Of a stretch of DNA of 64,000 bases, positions 34,213-42,591 are shown one piece after another. A program made the translations under genes and the position numbers. The DNA comes from Phosphoribacter sp037045045 (GTDB taxonomy: Bacteria; Actinomycetota; Actinomycetes; Actinomycetales; Dermatophilaceae). Under the pieces are notes generated by a model. That model was not told the origin of the DNA and searched no databases. It worked only from the letters and a program-made list of their open reading frames with translations. The stretch lies in assembly GCA_037045045.1 (NCBI GenBank), contig JBAOHL010000005.1, positions 310,001-374,000 of the forward strand. The letters run 5' to 3'. The number at the start of each line of letters is the position of its first letter. Position 1 is the first letter of the stretch.

Positions 34213-35247
34213 ATGAGCAAGACGCCTGACCAGCTGCCCAGCCCGAAGGGCACCGGCACCATCGTCGACGTCGGCGGTGCTGCCCACGCCCGCATCTGGG
34301 GGGTCGGCGGCTACCGACCGGACCGGATCGTGCCGAACTCGGAGATCGTCGAACGCTTGGACTCCACCGACGAGTGGATCCGCGAACGCTCCGGCATCCG
34401 ACAGCGGCGGATCGCAGCCGACCACGAGAGTGTCACGTCGATGTCGGTGTGGGCCGCGGAACAGGCCATCGAGCGGGCCGGCATCGAGGCCGAGCAGATC
34501 GACGCCGTCCTCGTCGCGACGGTGACCCACCCCCTGCAGACTCCCGGTGCCGCGCCGATCATCGCCGACCAACTGGGCTTGCGGTGCGCAGCATTCGACA
34601 TCTCGGCAGCCTGCGCGGGCTACTGCCACGGCATCGCCCTGGCAAACGACATGGTCCGCGGCGGCAGCTCGCGCTTCGTCCTCGTCATCGGCGTCGAGAA
34701 ACTCTCGGATTTCACCGACGTCGAGGACCGCGGGACGGCGTTCATCTTCGCGGACGGGGCCGGTGCAGCGATCGTCGGCCCTTCAGACGTTCCCGGGATC
34801 GGCAAGACCATCTGGGGCTCCGACGGCTCGAAGTGGGAAACCATCCGGCAGACCCGGTCATGGACCCAGATCCGCGACGAGGGAGGCGGCCACCCGTCCT
34901 TCGCCATGGCGGGGCAGTCGGTCTTCCGGTGGGCGGTGTGGAGCATGGCTCCCGTGGCCCGAGCCGCGATGGAGGCAGCCGGCATCCGCGCCGAGGACCT
35001 CGACGCGTTCATCCCCCACCAGGCGAACGAGCGGATCATCGACGCGATGATCAAGCAACTCAAGCTCCCGGCCGATATCCCGGTTGCCCGCGACATCGCC
35101 GACACGGCGAACACGTCCTCCGCGTCGATCCCCCTGGCCACCGAGCGGATGCTGCGCGAGGGGCAGATCCCCTCGGGTGGGCTCGCGCTGCAGATCGGTT
35201 TCGGGGCGGGACTCGTGTATGCCGGGCAGGTCGTCGTCCTGCCGTGA
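34213..35247 (+). CDS. fabH: Beta-ketoacyl-ACP synthase III
   Basis: Initiates fatty-acid elongation by condensing an acyl-CoA primer with malonyl-ACP. 344 residues with an N-terminal extension of about 25 residues before the fold (ARIWGVGGYRPDRIVPN). Catalytic triad: Cys in FDISAACAGYCHG, His in FIPHQANERIID, Asn in ADTANTSSASIPLA. The C-terminal IGFGAGLVYAGQVVVL is typical. Actinobacterial FabH often prefers branched-chain primers; this cannot be told from sequence by eye. Second gene of the fab operon, ATG right after fabD. Confidence 0.96.
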   Translation: MSKTPDQLPSPKGTGTIVDVGGAAHARIWGVGGYRPDRIVPNSEIVERLDSTDEWIRERSGIRQRRIAADHESVTSMSVWAAEQAIERAGIEAEQIDAVLVATVTHPLQTPGAAPIIADQLGLRCAAFDISAACAGYCHGIALANDMVRGGSSRFVLVIGVEKLSDFTDVEDRGTAFIFADGAGAAIVGPSDVPGIGKTIWGSDGSKWETIRQTRSWTQIRDEGGGHPSFAMAGQSVFRWAVWSMAPVARAAMEAAGIRAEDLDAFIPHQANERIIDAMIKQLKLPADIPVARDIADTANTSSASIPLATERMLREGQIPSGGLALQIGFGAGLVYAGQVVVLP

Positions 35248-35330
35248 TCGACTCCCGTGCCCGACGGGTCATTCGGGCGTCACCGGTGGTCGGCGGCTCG
35301 CCGCCACTACGCATTCAAGGAGAGGGACAC

Positions 35331-35579
35331 ATGGCACAGACCGAGCAGGAGATCCTCGACGGCCTCGCCGACATCATCAACGAGGAGACCGGCATCGACA
35401 CCTCCGACGTCGAGCTGGACAAGTCCTTCACCGAGGACCTCGACATCGACTCCCTGTCGATGATGACGATCGTCGTTAACGCCGAGGAGAAGTTCGGGGT
35501 GCGTATCCCGGACGACGACGTGAAGATCCTCAAGACCGTCCGCGACGCCGTGACGTACATCGCCGGCGCCCAGGAGTGA
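35331..35579 (+). CDS. acpP: Acyl carrier protein of type II fatty-acid synthase
   Basis: An 82-residue acidic ACP (MAQTEQEILDGLADIINEE). The phosphopantetheine serine is in DLDIDSLSMMTIVV, the canonical DSL motif, in contrast to the carrier domains of the megasynthase further downstream. AAGGAGAG lies upstream of the ATG at 35331. Between fabH (83 bp) and fabF (31 bp). Confidence 0.97.
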   Translation: MAQTEQEILDGLADIINEETGIDTSDVELDKSFTEDLDIDSLSMMTIVVNAEEKFGVRIPDDDVKILKTVRDAVTYIAGAQE

Positions 35580-35610
35580 TCTGCTTGCCGGCGGAACCCC
35601 AGGAGTTTCG

Positions 35611-36858
35611 ATGACCTCGTCCGACCAGCGCGTCGTCGTCACGGGTATGGGCGCCACCACCCCGTTGGGGGGCACCGTGCCCGACACGTGGGCTGCGGTG
35701 CTCGCCGGGCGTTCGGGAGCCCGGCCCATCGAGGCCGAGTGGGTGGCCGAACATCAGCTTCCGGTGACCTTCGCCGCGTCGATACACACCCCGCCGGACC
35801 GGGTCCTCGCCCGGGTCGAAACCCGCCGGCTCGACCCGTCCTCGCAGTACGCGCTCGTCGCAGCGCGCGAGGCTTGGGCCGACGCCGGGGCGCCGACCAT
35901 GGACCCCGAACGGCTGGCCGTCGTCTGCGGGTCGGGCATCGGAGGGGTGTGGACCCTCCTCACCCAGTGGGACACGTTGCGCGAGAAGGGGCCGAGGCGG
36001 GTCTATCCACTGGCCGTGCCGATGCTGATGCCCAACGGTCCTGCCGCGGCGATCTCGCTGGAACTGAGCGCACGAGCCGGAGCGCACACCCCGGTGAGCG
36101 CCTGTGCCTCCGGCGCTGAAGGCATGGGATACGCGATCTCGCTCATCCGCAGCGGTCGAGCCGATGTCGTTGTCGCAGGTGGCACCGAGGCGGCGATCCA
36201 CCCGATGCCAATTGCCGGCTTCGCCGCGATGCAGGCGTTGTCCACTCGCAACGAGGACCCGACGGTCGCCTCGCGGCCTTACGACACGGCGCGGGACGGC
36301 TTCGTCCTGGGCGAGGGTGCCGCCCTGGTCGTCCTCGAGTCCGAGGCGCACGCGCGGGCCAGGGGGGCTCGGATCTACGCAGAATTGGCCTCCGTGGGGA
36401 TGTCAGCCGACGCCCACCACCTGACCGCTCCGGAGCCCGAGGGAGCCGGGGCCGCCCGAGCGATGCTGGAGGCGGTGGCCGCGGCCGGGGCAAGCCCCCG
36501 AGACGTCGTCCACATCAACGCGCACGCGACGTCGACCCCGGTCGGGGACGTGGCCGAGGCGAATGCGATCCGGCGGGCCTTCGGTGCGGACGCCGACGGT
36601 ATGCCGGTGAGCGCGACGAAGTCGATGACTGGTCACCTGCTCGGTGCCGCCGGGGCGCTCGAAGCGGTGCTGACGATCCTGTCGGTGCGCGATCGCCTCG
36701 CGCCGGCCACGACGAACCTCGAGAACCTCGACCCCGAGATCAACCTCGACGTGGTGCGCGGCGGGCATCGCCCCCTGCCGGACGGAGACATCCTCGCGCT
36801 GAACAACTCCTTCGGCTTCGGTGGGCACAACGTCGCCCTGGCGATTCGTAGCGTCTGA
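35611..36858 (+). CDS. fabF: Beta-ketoacyl-ACP synthase II
   Basis: Elongating condensing enzyme, 415 residues. Cys-His-His triad: nucleophile in TPVSACASGAEGMGYA, His in NAHATSTPVGDVAEANA (usual form HGTSTP), His in SATKSMTGHLLGAAGALEA. Also conserved KSMTGHLLGA and LNNSFGFGGHNVALAI at the C-terminus. Last gene of the fab operon, ended by a strong shared hairpin. The type II set coexists in this window with a type I-like megasynthase. Confidence 0.96.
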   Translation: MTSSDQRVVVTGMGATTPLGGTVPDTWAAVLAGRSGARPIEAEWVAEHQLPVTFAASIHTPPDRVLARVETRRLDPSSQYALVAAREAWADAGAPTMDPERLAVVCGSGIGGVWTLLTQWDTLREKGPRRVYPLAVPMLMPNGPAAAISLELSARAGAHTPVSACASGAEGMGYAISLIRSGRADVVVAGGTEAAIHPMPIAGFAAMQALSTRNEDPTVASRPYDTARDGFVLGEGAALVVLESEAHARARGARIYAELASVGMSADAHHLTAPEPEGAGAARAMLEAVAAAGASPRDVVHINAHATSTPVGDVAEANAIRRAFGADADGMPVSATKSMTGHLLGAAGALEAVLTILSVRDRLAPATTNLENLDPEINLDVVRGGHRPLPDGDILALNNSFGFGGHNVALAIRSV

Positions 36859-36876
36859 ACACCTGGTCCCCTGACG

Positions 36877-36910
36877 GCGGTGCCCCGGGCCCGAAGGCTC
36901 GGGGCACCGC
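36877..36910. terminator. Bidirectional terminator hairpin between fabF and DUF3145 gene
   Basis: Perfect 11-bp arms GCGGTGCCCCG and CGGGGCACCGC with a 12-nt loop, between convergent stop codons. Confidence 0.8.
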
Positions 36911-36930
36911 TGTCCCTGGAGGGGGTCGGG

Positions 36931-37446
36931 TCAGCCGACCTTGTGGAGCCACCGGACGGGAGCGCCGTCGCCGGCATACCGGAAGGGCTCGAGTTCGCGG
37001 TCCCAGGCGCTGCCGAGCAACCGCTCGATAGCGGCGGTCAGCGAGGCCGTGTCGCTGCGATGGGCAGCGAGAGTCTCGCGCAGAAGGTCCTCGGGGACCA
37101 CGGCGTCGCCGTTGGCCGACGTCCGGGCGTGGTGGATGCCGAGGGCCGGCGTCGCCGACCAGCGAGACCCGTCGACTCCCGTGCTGGGCTCTTCGGTGAT
37201 CTCGTATCGGACGTTGTCCCAGCCGCGCAGGGCGCTGGCGAGGCGCGAGCCGGTTCCCGGCTCGCCGGTCCAGGACAGCTCGGCACGAACGAGGCGGGGG
37301 CCGGCCGGTTGGATGGTCCAGTCCAGGCGGACGGGCTGCCCGAGGGCGCCCTCCAGTGCCCACGTGATGTGCGGGCACAACGCGGTCGGGGTCGAGTGGA
37401 TGAACACGACCCCGCGCGTCGTCACCCGTGACGCGGTGGACGACAT
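36931..37446 (-). CDS. DUF3145 family protein
   Basis: A 171-residue conserved actinobacterial protein of unknown function. ATG 37446 (MSSTASRVTTRGVVFIHSTP) has GGAGGT 4 nt upstream. Characteristic segments: VFIHSTPTALCPHITWALEGALG, RAELSWTGEPGTGSRLASAL, GWDNVRYEITEEPS, DRELEPFRYAGDGAPVRWLHKVG at the end (last W-L-H-K-V typical). DUF3145 genes often sit next to fabF in actinobacteria, as here, hinting at a connection with lipid synthesis, but no function is established to my knowledge. Confidence 0.9.
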   Translation of the reverse strand: MSSTASRVTTRGVVFIHSTPTALCPHITWALEGALGQPVRLDWTIQPAGPRLVRAELSWTGEPGTGSRLASALRGWDNVRYEITEEPSTGVDGSRWSATPALGIHHARTSANGDAVVPEDLLRETLAAHRSDTASLTAAIERLLGSAWDRELEPFRYAGDGAPVRWLHKVG

Positions 37447-37802
37447 CCGGACCTCCTGGTGGTGCGAGGGACGTCTTCCCCAACGCCGTCGCTCACCGTC
37501 GGTCCACCGGCCGCCAAGGGGCACCGAAGCACGGCGCTCCACGCGACCGACCACGACATGGGCACGCCACCCAACCCGGTCACGCCCGCCACGTCAAGCT
37601 CATTGTGCCTCATTCGTCCCGCCAGCACCACAATCCGGACTGGCGCGCGCCGAATGTTCGCCCGCATGAAGGGCGTTGCCGGCAGATCCAGTCAGACCCG
37701 CCCTGCGCGAGATCTCACGTCGAGCCGCACCTGCGGACCGCGCCCTGGGGACGACATCCGTTGGACCCGGCGGATTGTCGGGCCCCCGCGCGCTACTGGT
37801 CG
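37447..37802. other. Gene-free gap of 356 bp
   Basis: Upstream region of the DUF3145 gene and downstream region of the DUF222/HNH gene, both on the minus strand. Short open frames here lack start signals and codon bias. No repeat or clear hairpin recognised; it should include the DUF3145 promoter. Confidence 0.6.
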
Positions 37803-39179
37803 CTAGGCGGCCAAGGGTGTGGGTTCGTGCCAGGTGACCCCGTGGGCGGTGATCGTGGCACTCAACTGGTCCCGATGCACGATCGTGTGGTGCCGTTCGC
37901 ACAACAGGGCACTATTGGCCACCGAAGTCACCCCACCCTCACACCACGCCCGCACATGGTGCACCCGACACCACCCCGGCAGCCGATCACACCCCGGGAA
38001 CGTGCACCCACCATCACGCAACGCCACCGCCGTGCGGATCGCCCCGGTGGCCAACCGGTGGGTCCGACCCACATCCAACACTTCACTACCCCCACCGAGC
38101 ACCACCGGCACCAGATCGGCATCACAGGCCAACCGTCGCACCGACCCGGCATCCACGAACTGCCCGGACCCGGTCCGACCCACCCCACCCAACCGCCCGG
38201 TCAACTCCGCCAACCCCATCGTCACCACCAACCGCACCGAACCCCCACGAGCCACCCCCACCCCCACCGCCCGGTCAGCCCCGGCAGCCACCACCTCCAC
38301 CAACGCATCCGCACGCCGCTTCCCGGCACACCGAGCATCCCGAACAGCCACACCCGTCACCGGATCCACGCTCGGCGCCGGCGCCGAAAACCCCTCCAGG
38401 GCAGCAACCACCACCACCGCGTGATCCGGGGCCAACACCCCCGTGAACGACCACATCCCGGACGGCTCCGGCCGCCACGACAGCGTCTCCACCTCATGCT
38501 GCGCGATGACCTGCCCCGCCAGAGTGTCCCCGGCATAGGTGCCCACCAGCCACCGCGCCAACGCCCGCTGCTCCCGCACACCCGCCTGCTGGCCCAACGT
38601 CAGGAAATGCCCCAACACCTCACCCCGGTCAAACCCACCCGGCAACACTGGCATCACCCGGTCCGTTTCCCGCACCGCCACCACCGCCCCCCGCAGGCTC
38701 ACCGACCCGGCCGCGACCGCCTCGGCCACCACCGCATTGCCCGGGGTCACCCCGAGCTGAGCCACCGCCGCCACCGCATGACAGTGCCCCACATCCCACC
38801 CCACTGCCCCCGCCTGAACCCACGCCGTCACCCCCGCCGAACGCGACCCCTCGATCACCCCACGCGAGAGCGCCTCCGCAGTCACCGCCACCGCCGCCGC
38901 ATCCACCGCCGCACCCACCCGCGCCAACCCACTCAACACCACCGACAACTGCCCCGAATCGACCCGCCACAACAACTCCACCAACCCCGCCAACTCCGCG
39001 ACGACCCCATCCAGCCCCACCACGCCAACACCGGCCACGTCGAACCCCGCATCGGAAGGTCCCGTCGGCCCGGACCCGCCGTGCTCGATCCCACCTTCGG
39101 CGTGTTCCCGCGCGTCGGACGCGGTGTCGAATCCGCCGGGTTGAGGCGAGTCCTCCGGAGCCATCACTGATTCGAACAT
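37803..39179 (-). CDS. DUF222 / HNH endonuclease signature protein (13E12-type)
   Basis: A 458-residue protein with the N-terminal DUF222 region (VAELAGLVELLWRVDSGQL, ALSRGVIEGSRSAGVTAWV, FDRGEVLGHFLTLGQQAGVREQ split across it) and a C-terminal HNH nuclease motif: CTFPGCDRLPGWCRVHHV with the central Asn in SVANSALLCERHH. Such proteins are present in many copies in actinobacterial genomes (13E12 repeat family of mycobacteria) and are suspected selfish or DNA-processing elements; biochemical role is unclear. Codon usage is strikingly valine/glycine and GTG/GGT rich, giving a CCACC-rich plus strand unlike neighbours. Start ATG 39179 has no strong ribosome-binding site; ATG 39164 (MAPEDS) is possible. 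Confidence 0.9.
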   Translation of the reverse strand: MFESVMAPEDSPQPGGFDTASDAREHAEGGIEHGGSGPTGPSDAGFDVAGVGVVGLDGVVAELAGLVELLWRVDSGQLSVVLSGLARVGAAVDAAAVAVTAEALSRGVIEGSRSAGVTAWVQAGAVGWDVGHCHAVAAVAQLGVTPGNAVVAEAVAAGSVSLRGAVVAVRETDRVMPVLPGGFDRGEVLGHFLTLGQQAGVREQRALARWLVGTYAGDTLAGQVIAQHEVETLSWRPEPSGMWSFTGVLAPDHAVVVVAALEGFSAPAPSVDPVTGVAVRDARCAGKRRADALVEVVAAGADRAVGVGVARGGSVRLVVTMGLAELTGRLGGVGRTGSGQFVDAGSVRRLACDADLVPVVLGGGSEVLDVGRTHRLATGAIRTAVALRDGGCTFPGCDRLPGWCRVHHVRAWCEGGVTSVANSALLCERHHTIVHRDQLSATITAHGVTWHEPTPLAA

Positions 39180-39210
39180 ATGTCCAGAGTAAGAGTCGGC
39201 GACGTCGACG

Positions 39211-39504
39211 TCAAGCCGAATCGTGGCGGAATACGTTGTCCCGCAACGTTTTCCACACCCCACCGGTCAACCGTCCCACTGTCCCCAGGCCATCGGGCAC
39301 ACCTTGACAAGGCCTCGCCGATCCCCGCCCCGCTGATGCCCCGCCCGGGGCCTCCGGCACGACCTCGGCCGCCGCCGCGCCGGCAGCAGCACCCTGAGTC
39401 ATCGAGGGGTCTTCCTTGGCCGCGGCAACCGCGGCCCCGCCTACGCCAAGGCCCGTGGCTGCCGCCAGGGTCGCGCCGGCCACCGTGACCCTGCTCCATC
39501 GCAT
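39211..39504 (-). CDS. Small putative exported protein
   Basis: 97 residues, MRWSRVTVAGATLAAATGLG, then GGAAVAAAKEDPS: a positively charged N-terminus, hydrophobic core and Ala-rich cleavage region like a Sec signal peptide. AGGAG lies 6 nt upstream of the ATG, which supports a real gene. The remainder is Gly/Ala rich with one cysteine and ends GGVWKTLRDNVFRHDSA, matching no family I know. It ends 31 bp before the DUF222/HNH start on the same strand. Confidence 0.55.
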   Translation of the reverse strand: MRWSRVTVAGATLAAATGLGVGGAAVAAAKEDPSMTQGAAAGAAAAEVVPEAPGGASAGRGSARPCQGVPDGLGTVGRLTGGVWKTLRDNVFRHDSA

Positions 39505-39676
39505 CTCGTGCTCCTCACCTCGCGCCCATCACAGAATCGAGCGTCGACGCCGAGGCTGTGCGGGCGATGGCCGCGGGACGTGGGCACACTGTGAGCCGAC
39601 CCAGACGCCGGCGTAGGCTCGCGTTCACGTCCAAGCCCAGTCGGTATGCCGTGCCGTCGGCGCCGCCGGACGCCCC

Positions 39677-39753
39677 GGGGCGGTAGCTCAGCCGGTCAGA
39701 GCAGCGGACTCATAATCCGCCGGTCGTGGGTTCAAGCCCCACCCGCCCCACCA
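39677..39753 (+). tRNA. tRNA-Met (anticodon CAT, elongator-like)
   Basis: Cloverleaf GGGGCGG...CCGCCCC acceptor stem, D-arm GCTCAGCCGGTCAGAGC, anticodon stem GCGGA/TCCGC with loop CTCATAA, T-arm GTGGGTTCAAGCCCCAC, encoded CCA end. CAT can be Met or lysidine-modified Ile; the acceptor is not initiator-like (first pair G-C). I call elongator Met but cannot exclude tRNA-Ile2. Confidence 0.85.
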
Positions 39754-39849
39754 GTCAATCGTTTTGCGCCGCAACACTATTCGCAGCAGTAGGGGCCGTG
39801 CGCCGCAGGCTGATGTCAGCCTATCCGACAGCCTGCCACCGAGACCGCA

Positions 39850-39990
39850 GATCATCAGGCCGCGGGGAGCGGCCATAGATAGGGGGCGCAAACCATCAGG
39901 CCGCGGGGAGCGGCCATAGATAGGGGGCGCAAACCATCAGGCCGCGGGGAGCGGCCATAGATAGGGGGCGCAGACCATCAGGCCGCGGGG
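39850..39990. repeat. 41-bp tandem repeat, three copies plus partial
   Basis: Unit AGGCCGCGGGGAGCGGCCAT followed by AGATAGGGGGCGCAAACCATC, repeated with one or two substitutions. The GGCCGC-GGGGA-GCGGCC part is itself an inverted repeat that can form a hairpin in each unit. It follows tRNA-Met and occupies the second half of the 314-bp gap before the phosphodiesterase stop codon; the first half shows no feature beyond tRNA trailer. Confidence 0.9.
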
Positions 39991-40067
39991 AGTGGCCAAG
40001 GATTCCGGCGCACGTCGCGTCGGGGCACCGTCTCCTTACCCTCGGGACTCGTGCAGGAACGAGGGCC

Positions 40068-41579
40068 CTACGGCCGGATGTAGACGAACCCCGGCCCCTC
40101 GTCGCGGTACGGCACGCCCACCGACTCCAGCGCACCTCGCCACGAGCCCTCCACCGGCGGCACCGCTCCCTCGAACCCGTGATCGGCAGTCAGCAGGAAC
40201 GCCACCTCGTCGAGCTCGCCCCGCTGGGTCAACGCGTCGAGGAACGTCCCGAGCCGGGCGTCGGCCTGGCGCAACGACTCTCGCGCCATGTCCGAACGCG
40301 GCCCACCGCCGTGATGACCGGCATCGGTGACGACGTTGGCCCACCAGGTCAGCCTGGGCGCGTGGCCGAGCCCGCCGGCATACAACTCGCGCATCTGAGC
40401 CACGCCGAGGTCGTCGACCGACACGCCCCACCGGAAGTACGCGTCTTGCAGCCACCGCGGATCGCCGAGGAACGGCGAGGTCGATGCGTCCGGGAGCTGG
40501 TCGCCCAGACCGCCGGCACCGGTGGTCGAGCCGCTGGCCCGGATGAGCTGCATCGTCGAATAGTCCGCGCCCCGGTCGATGGCCTCGTCGATGCACGCGG
40601 TGCGCGCCGGACCGGCATACGGGAGCGTGTCGGCGACCATCTCGAAGACCGTGCGCACCCCGGGCCGCAACCATTCGCTCGAACGGTGCCAGGTCGACTC
40701 GTCGTTGGGCACGACGCGTTCGCCGGTCGCCCGGTCGTAGTAGACGTTGCCGAGCACGCCGTGCCGACCCGGGCCGACGCCGGTGAGGATCGACGTGTGG
40801 TTGGTCAAGGTGATGCTCGGGAACTGCGCGACCGCTCCGCCGCGCAGAGCCACCCCGAGCTCGATGAGCCGCGCCACCGCCGGCAACTCCCCCGACTCGG
40901 CCAGGTGCAGGACCTCGCCGCAGTGCCCGCCGTCCCACAACACGCCGACCACCGCGCGTGGCGCCGCGCCGTCGAGGTATGCCGCGAGAACCCTCCCGTC
41001 CAGTGGGGCGCCGAACCCGTCGCACAGCTGCTCGTCGGGCACCCCCGCCAGGGCGGCCAGCGTCGGTCCGACGTCGACGAGCCGGGCGTGCTCGTCGACG
41101 TAGCCCAGTCGGCGCACCCCGGCTCCAGACAGCACGAGCGGCGCCCGGGATTGCACGACGTCGAGCGATCCGTGCTCGCCGACATGGCCACCCTCGTCCG
41201 GGAAGTAGTGCCGCGGGCTGTGGACGATGGCGAGGTCGGGGCTGCGGTCGGGGTCGGCGAACAGCGAGAGGATCCGTTCGGCGGCATACGGGTAGGCGTT
41301 GTCGACGGACCGGAACGGCGACGGTGCGGCCACCTCGGCGGCATACGGCAGGAAGGCCATCGGATCCTCACTGGCCACCGGATCGACCCCATCGAGCACC
41401 TCGTGCCTGCCCCCCGGCGCCAGACGGACCCGGCCGAGGTGGTTCGCCGCGTATGCCGCGCGCGCCCCGTCGCGCCCGGCCACCCAGACGACGAGGTCGA
41501 CGATCCCGGCCAATTCCGGCACGCACAACGCCTCGATGAACCGTTCGCGTTCGGCCTCGAGCCCTCCTGTATCGGTCAC
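40068..41579 (-). CDS. Alkaline phosphatase superfamily protein (nucleotide pyrophosphatase/phosphodiesterase-like)
   Basis: A 503-residue cytosolic protein (MTDTGGLEAERERFIEALCV), without a signal peptide. Metal and catalytic features of type I phosphodiesterases: VVGVLWDGGHCGEVL, SITLTNHTSILTGVGPGRHGVLG (Thr/Asn nucleophile region), NVVTDAGHHGGG and LLTADHGFEGAVPP (Asp-His ligands). The N-terminal third contains another ADHG-like region, LAIVHSPRHYFPDEGG and RAPLVLSGAGVRR, suggesting a duplicated, partly degenerate sulfatase/phosphatase half. Substrate unknown. GTG start at 41579. Confidence 0.82.
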   Translation of the reverse strand: MTDTGGLEAERERFIEALCVPELAGIVDLVVWVAGRDGARAAYAANHLGRVRLAPGGRHEVLDGVDPVASEDPMAFLPYAAEVAAPSPFRSVDNAYPYAAERILSLFADPDRSPDLAIVHSPRHYFPDEGGHVGEHGSLDVVQSRAPLVLSGAGVRRLGYVDEHARLVDVGPTLAALAGVPDEQLCDGFGAPLDGRVLAAYLDGAAPRAVVGVLWDGGHCGEVLHLAESGELPAVARLIELGVALRGGAVAQFPSITLTNHTSILTGVGPGRHGVLGNVYYDRATGERVVPNDESTWHRSSEWLRPGVRTVFEMVADTLPYAGPARTACIDEAIDRGADYSTMQLIRASGSTTGAGGLGDQLPDASTSPFLGDPRWLQDAYFRWGVSVDDLGVAQMRELYAGGLGHAPRLTWWANVVTDAGHHGGGPRSDMARESLRQADARLGTFLDALTQRGELDEVAFLLTADHGFEGAVPPVEGSWRGALESVGVPYRDEGPGFVYIRP

Positions 41580-41764
41580 ATCGGTGACCCTAGACCGCGG
41601 CGTGCTGCGGACTACGCCTGCCCGCGCGAACGGATCGCCAGAATTGGTCGCCAGACCGCCGGCCGCCGACCCGTGCCACGGAGCCTTCGTGCCGGTACTT
41701 CACAATCGAGTGACGACCGCGCGCGCGCCGTGCCCTCGCCGCCTCCACCGGCTACCGTGGCCCA

Positions 41765-42565
41765 ATGGCCGACACCCCTGCGCTCCGTCCCGACACCGTG
41801 CAGGACCGATTTCACCCCTCGGTCAAGGGCGAACCGATGGTCGTCATTGCCGGGGTCAACAAGCACTACGGCGAGCTGCACGTGCTGCGCGACATCGAGC
41901 TCACCGTCGGCAAGGGCGAGGTCGTCGTCGTCCTCGGCCCCTCGGGGTCGGGCAAGTCGACCCTTTGCCGCACGATCAACCGGCTCGAGACGTTCGAGTC
42001 CGGATCGATCACCATCGACGGTCAGGCGTTGCCCGACGAAGGAAAGGCCCTGGCGGACCTCCGAGCCAACGTGGGCATGGTGTTCCAGTCGTTCAACCTC
42101 TTCGCCCACAAGACGATCCTCGAGAACGTCACCCTCGGGCCTATCAAGGTGCGCAAGAAGTCCAAGGCCGAGGCGGACAAACGCGCCTCCGAGCTTCTCG
42201 AGCGGGTCGGCGTGGGGGTTCAGGCGGCCAAGTACCCCGCTCAGCTCTCCGGCGGCCAGCAGCAGCGCGTGGCGATTGCCCGGTCCCTTGCCATGGATCC
42301 CAAGGTCATGCTCTTCGACGAGCCGACCTCGGCGCTGGACCCGGAGATGGTCAACGAGGTCCTCGACGTCATGGTCGAACTCGCCGAGTCGGGGATGACG
42401 ATGATCGTCGTCACCCACGAGATGGGCTTTGCTCGCAAGGCCGCCCATCGGGTGGTTTTCATGGCCGACGGGCAGATCGTCGAGATCGGCACGCCCGACC
42501 AATTCTTCACGGACCCGCAGTCCGCCCGGGCGAAGGACTTCCTCAGCAAGATCCTCACCCACTGA
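41765..42565 (+). CDS. gluA: Glutamate ABC transporter, ATP-binding protein
   Basis: 266 residues with all ABC motifs: Walker A VLGPSGSGKSTLC, Q-loop VFQSFNLF, signature AQLSGGQQQRVAIARS, Walker B VMLFDEPTSALDPE and switch His in VVTHEMGFA. Belongs to the polar amino-acid transporter class; the gene order ATPase, lipoprotein, two permeases is that of Corynebacterium gluABCD. An N-terminal extension of about 24 residues precedes MVVIAGVNKHYG; ATG 41837 is an alternative start. Energises uptake of glutamate across the membrane. Confidence 0.93.
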   Translation: MADTPALRPDTVQDRFHPSVKGEPMVVIAGVNKHYGELHVLRDIELTVGKGEVVVVLGPSGSGKSTLCRTINRLETFESGSITIDGQALPDEGKALADLRANVGMVFQSFNLFAHKTILENVTLGPIKVRKKSKAEADKRASELLERVGVGVQAAKYPAQLSGGQQQRVAIARSLAMDPKVMLFDEPTSALDPEMVNEVLDVMVELAESGMTMIVVTHEMGFARKAAHRVVFMADGQIVEIGTPDQFFTDPQSARAKDFLSKILTH

Positions 42566-42591
42566 CCCCAACCCAACCAGGAGGACACCTC

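Noticed and set aside
37803..39179. Group II intron or IS-encoded protein
   Set aside because: The domain arrangement is DUF222 plus HNH; no reverse transcriptase, transposase or terminal inverted repeats found.
39677..39753. Attachment site of an integrated element at tRNA-Met
   Set aside because: No integrase gene and no second copy of the tRNA 3' end in the window.
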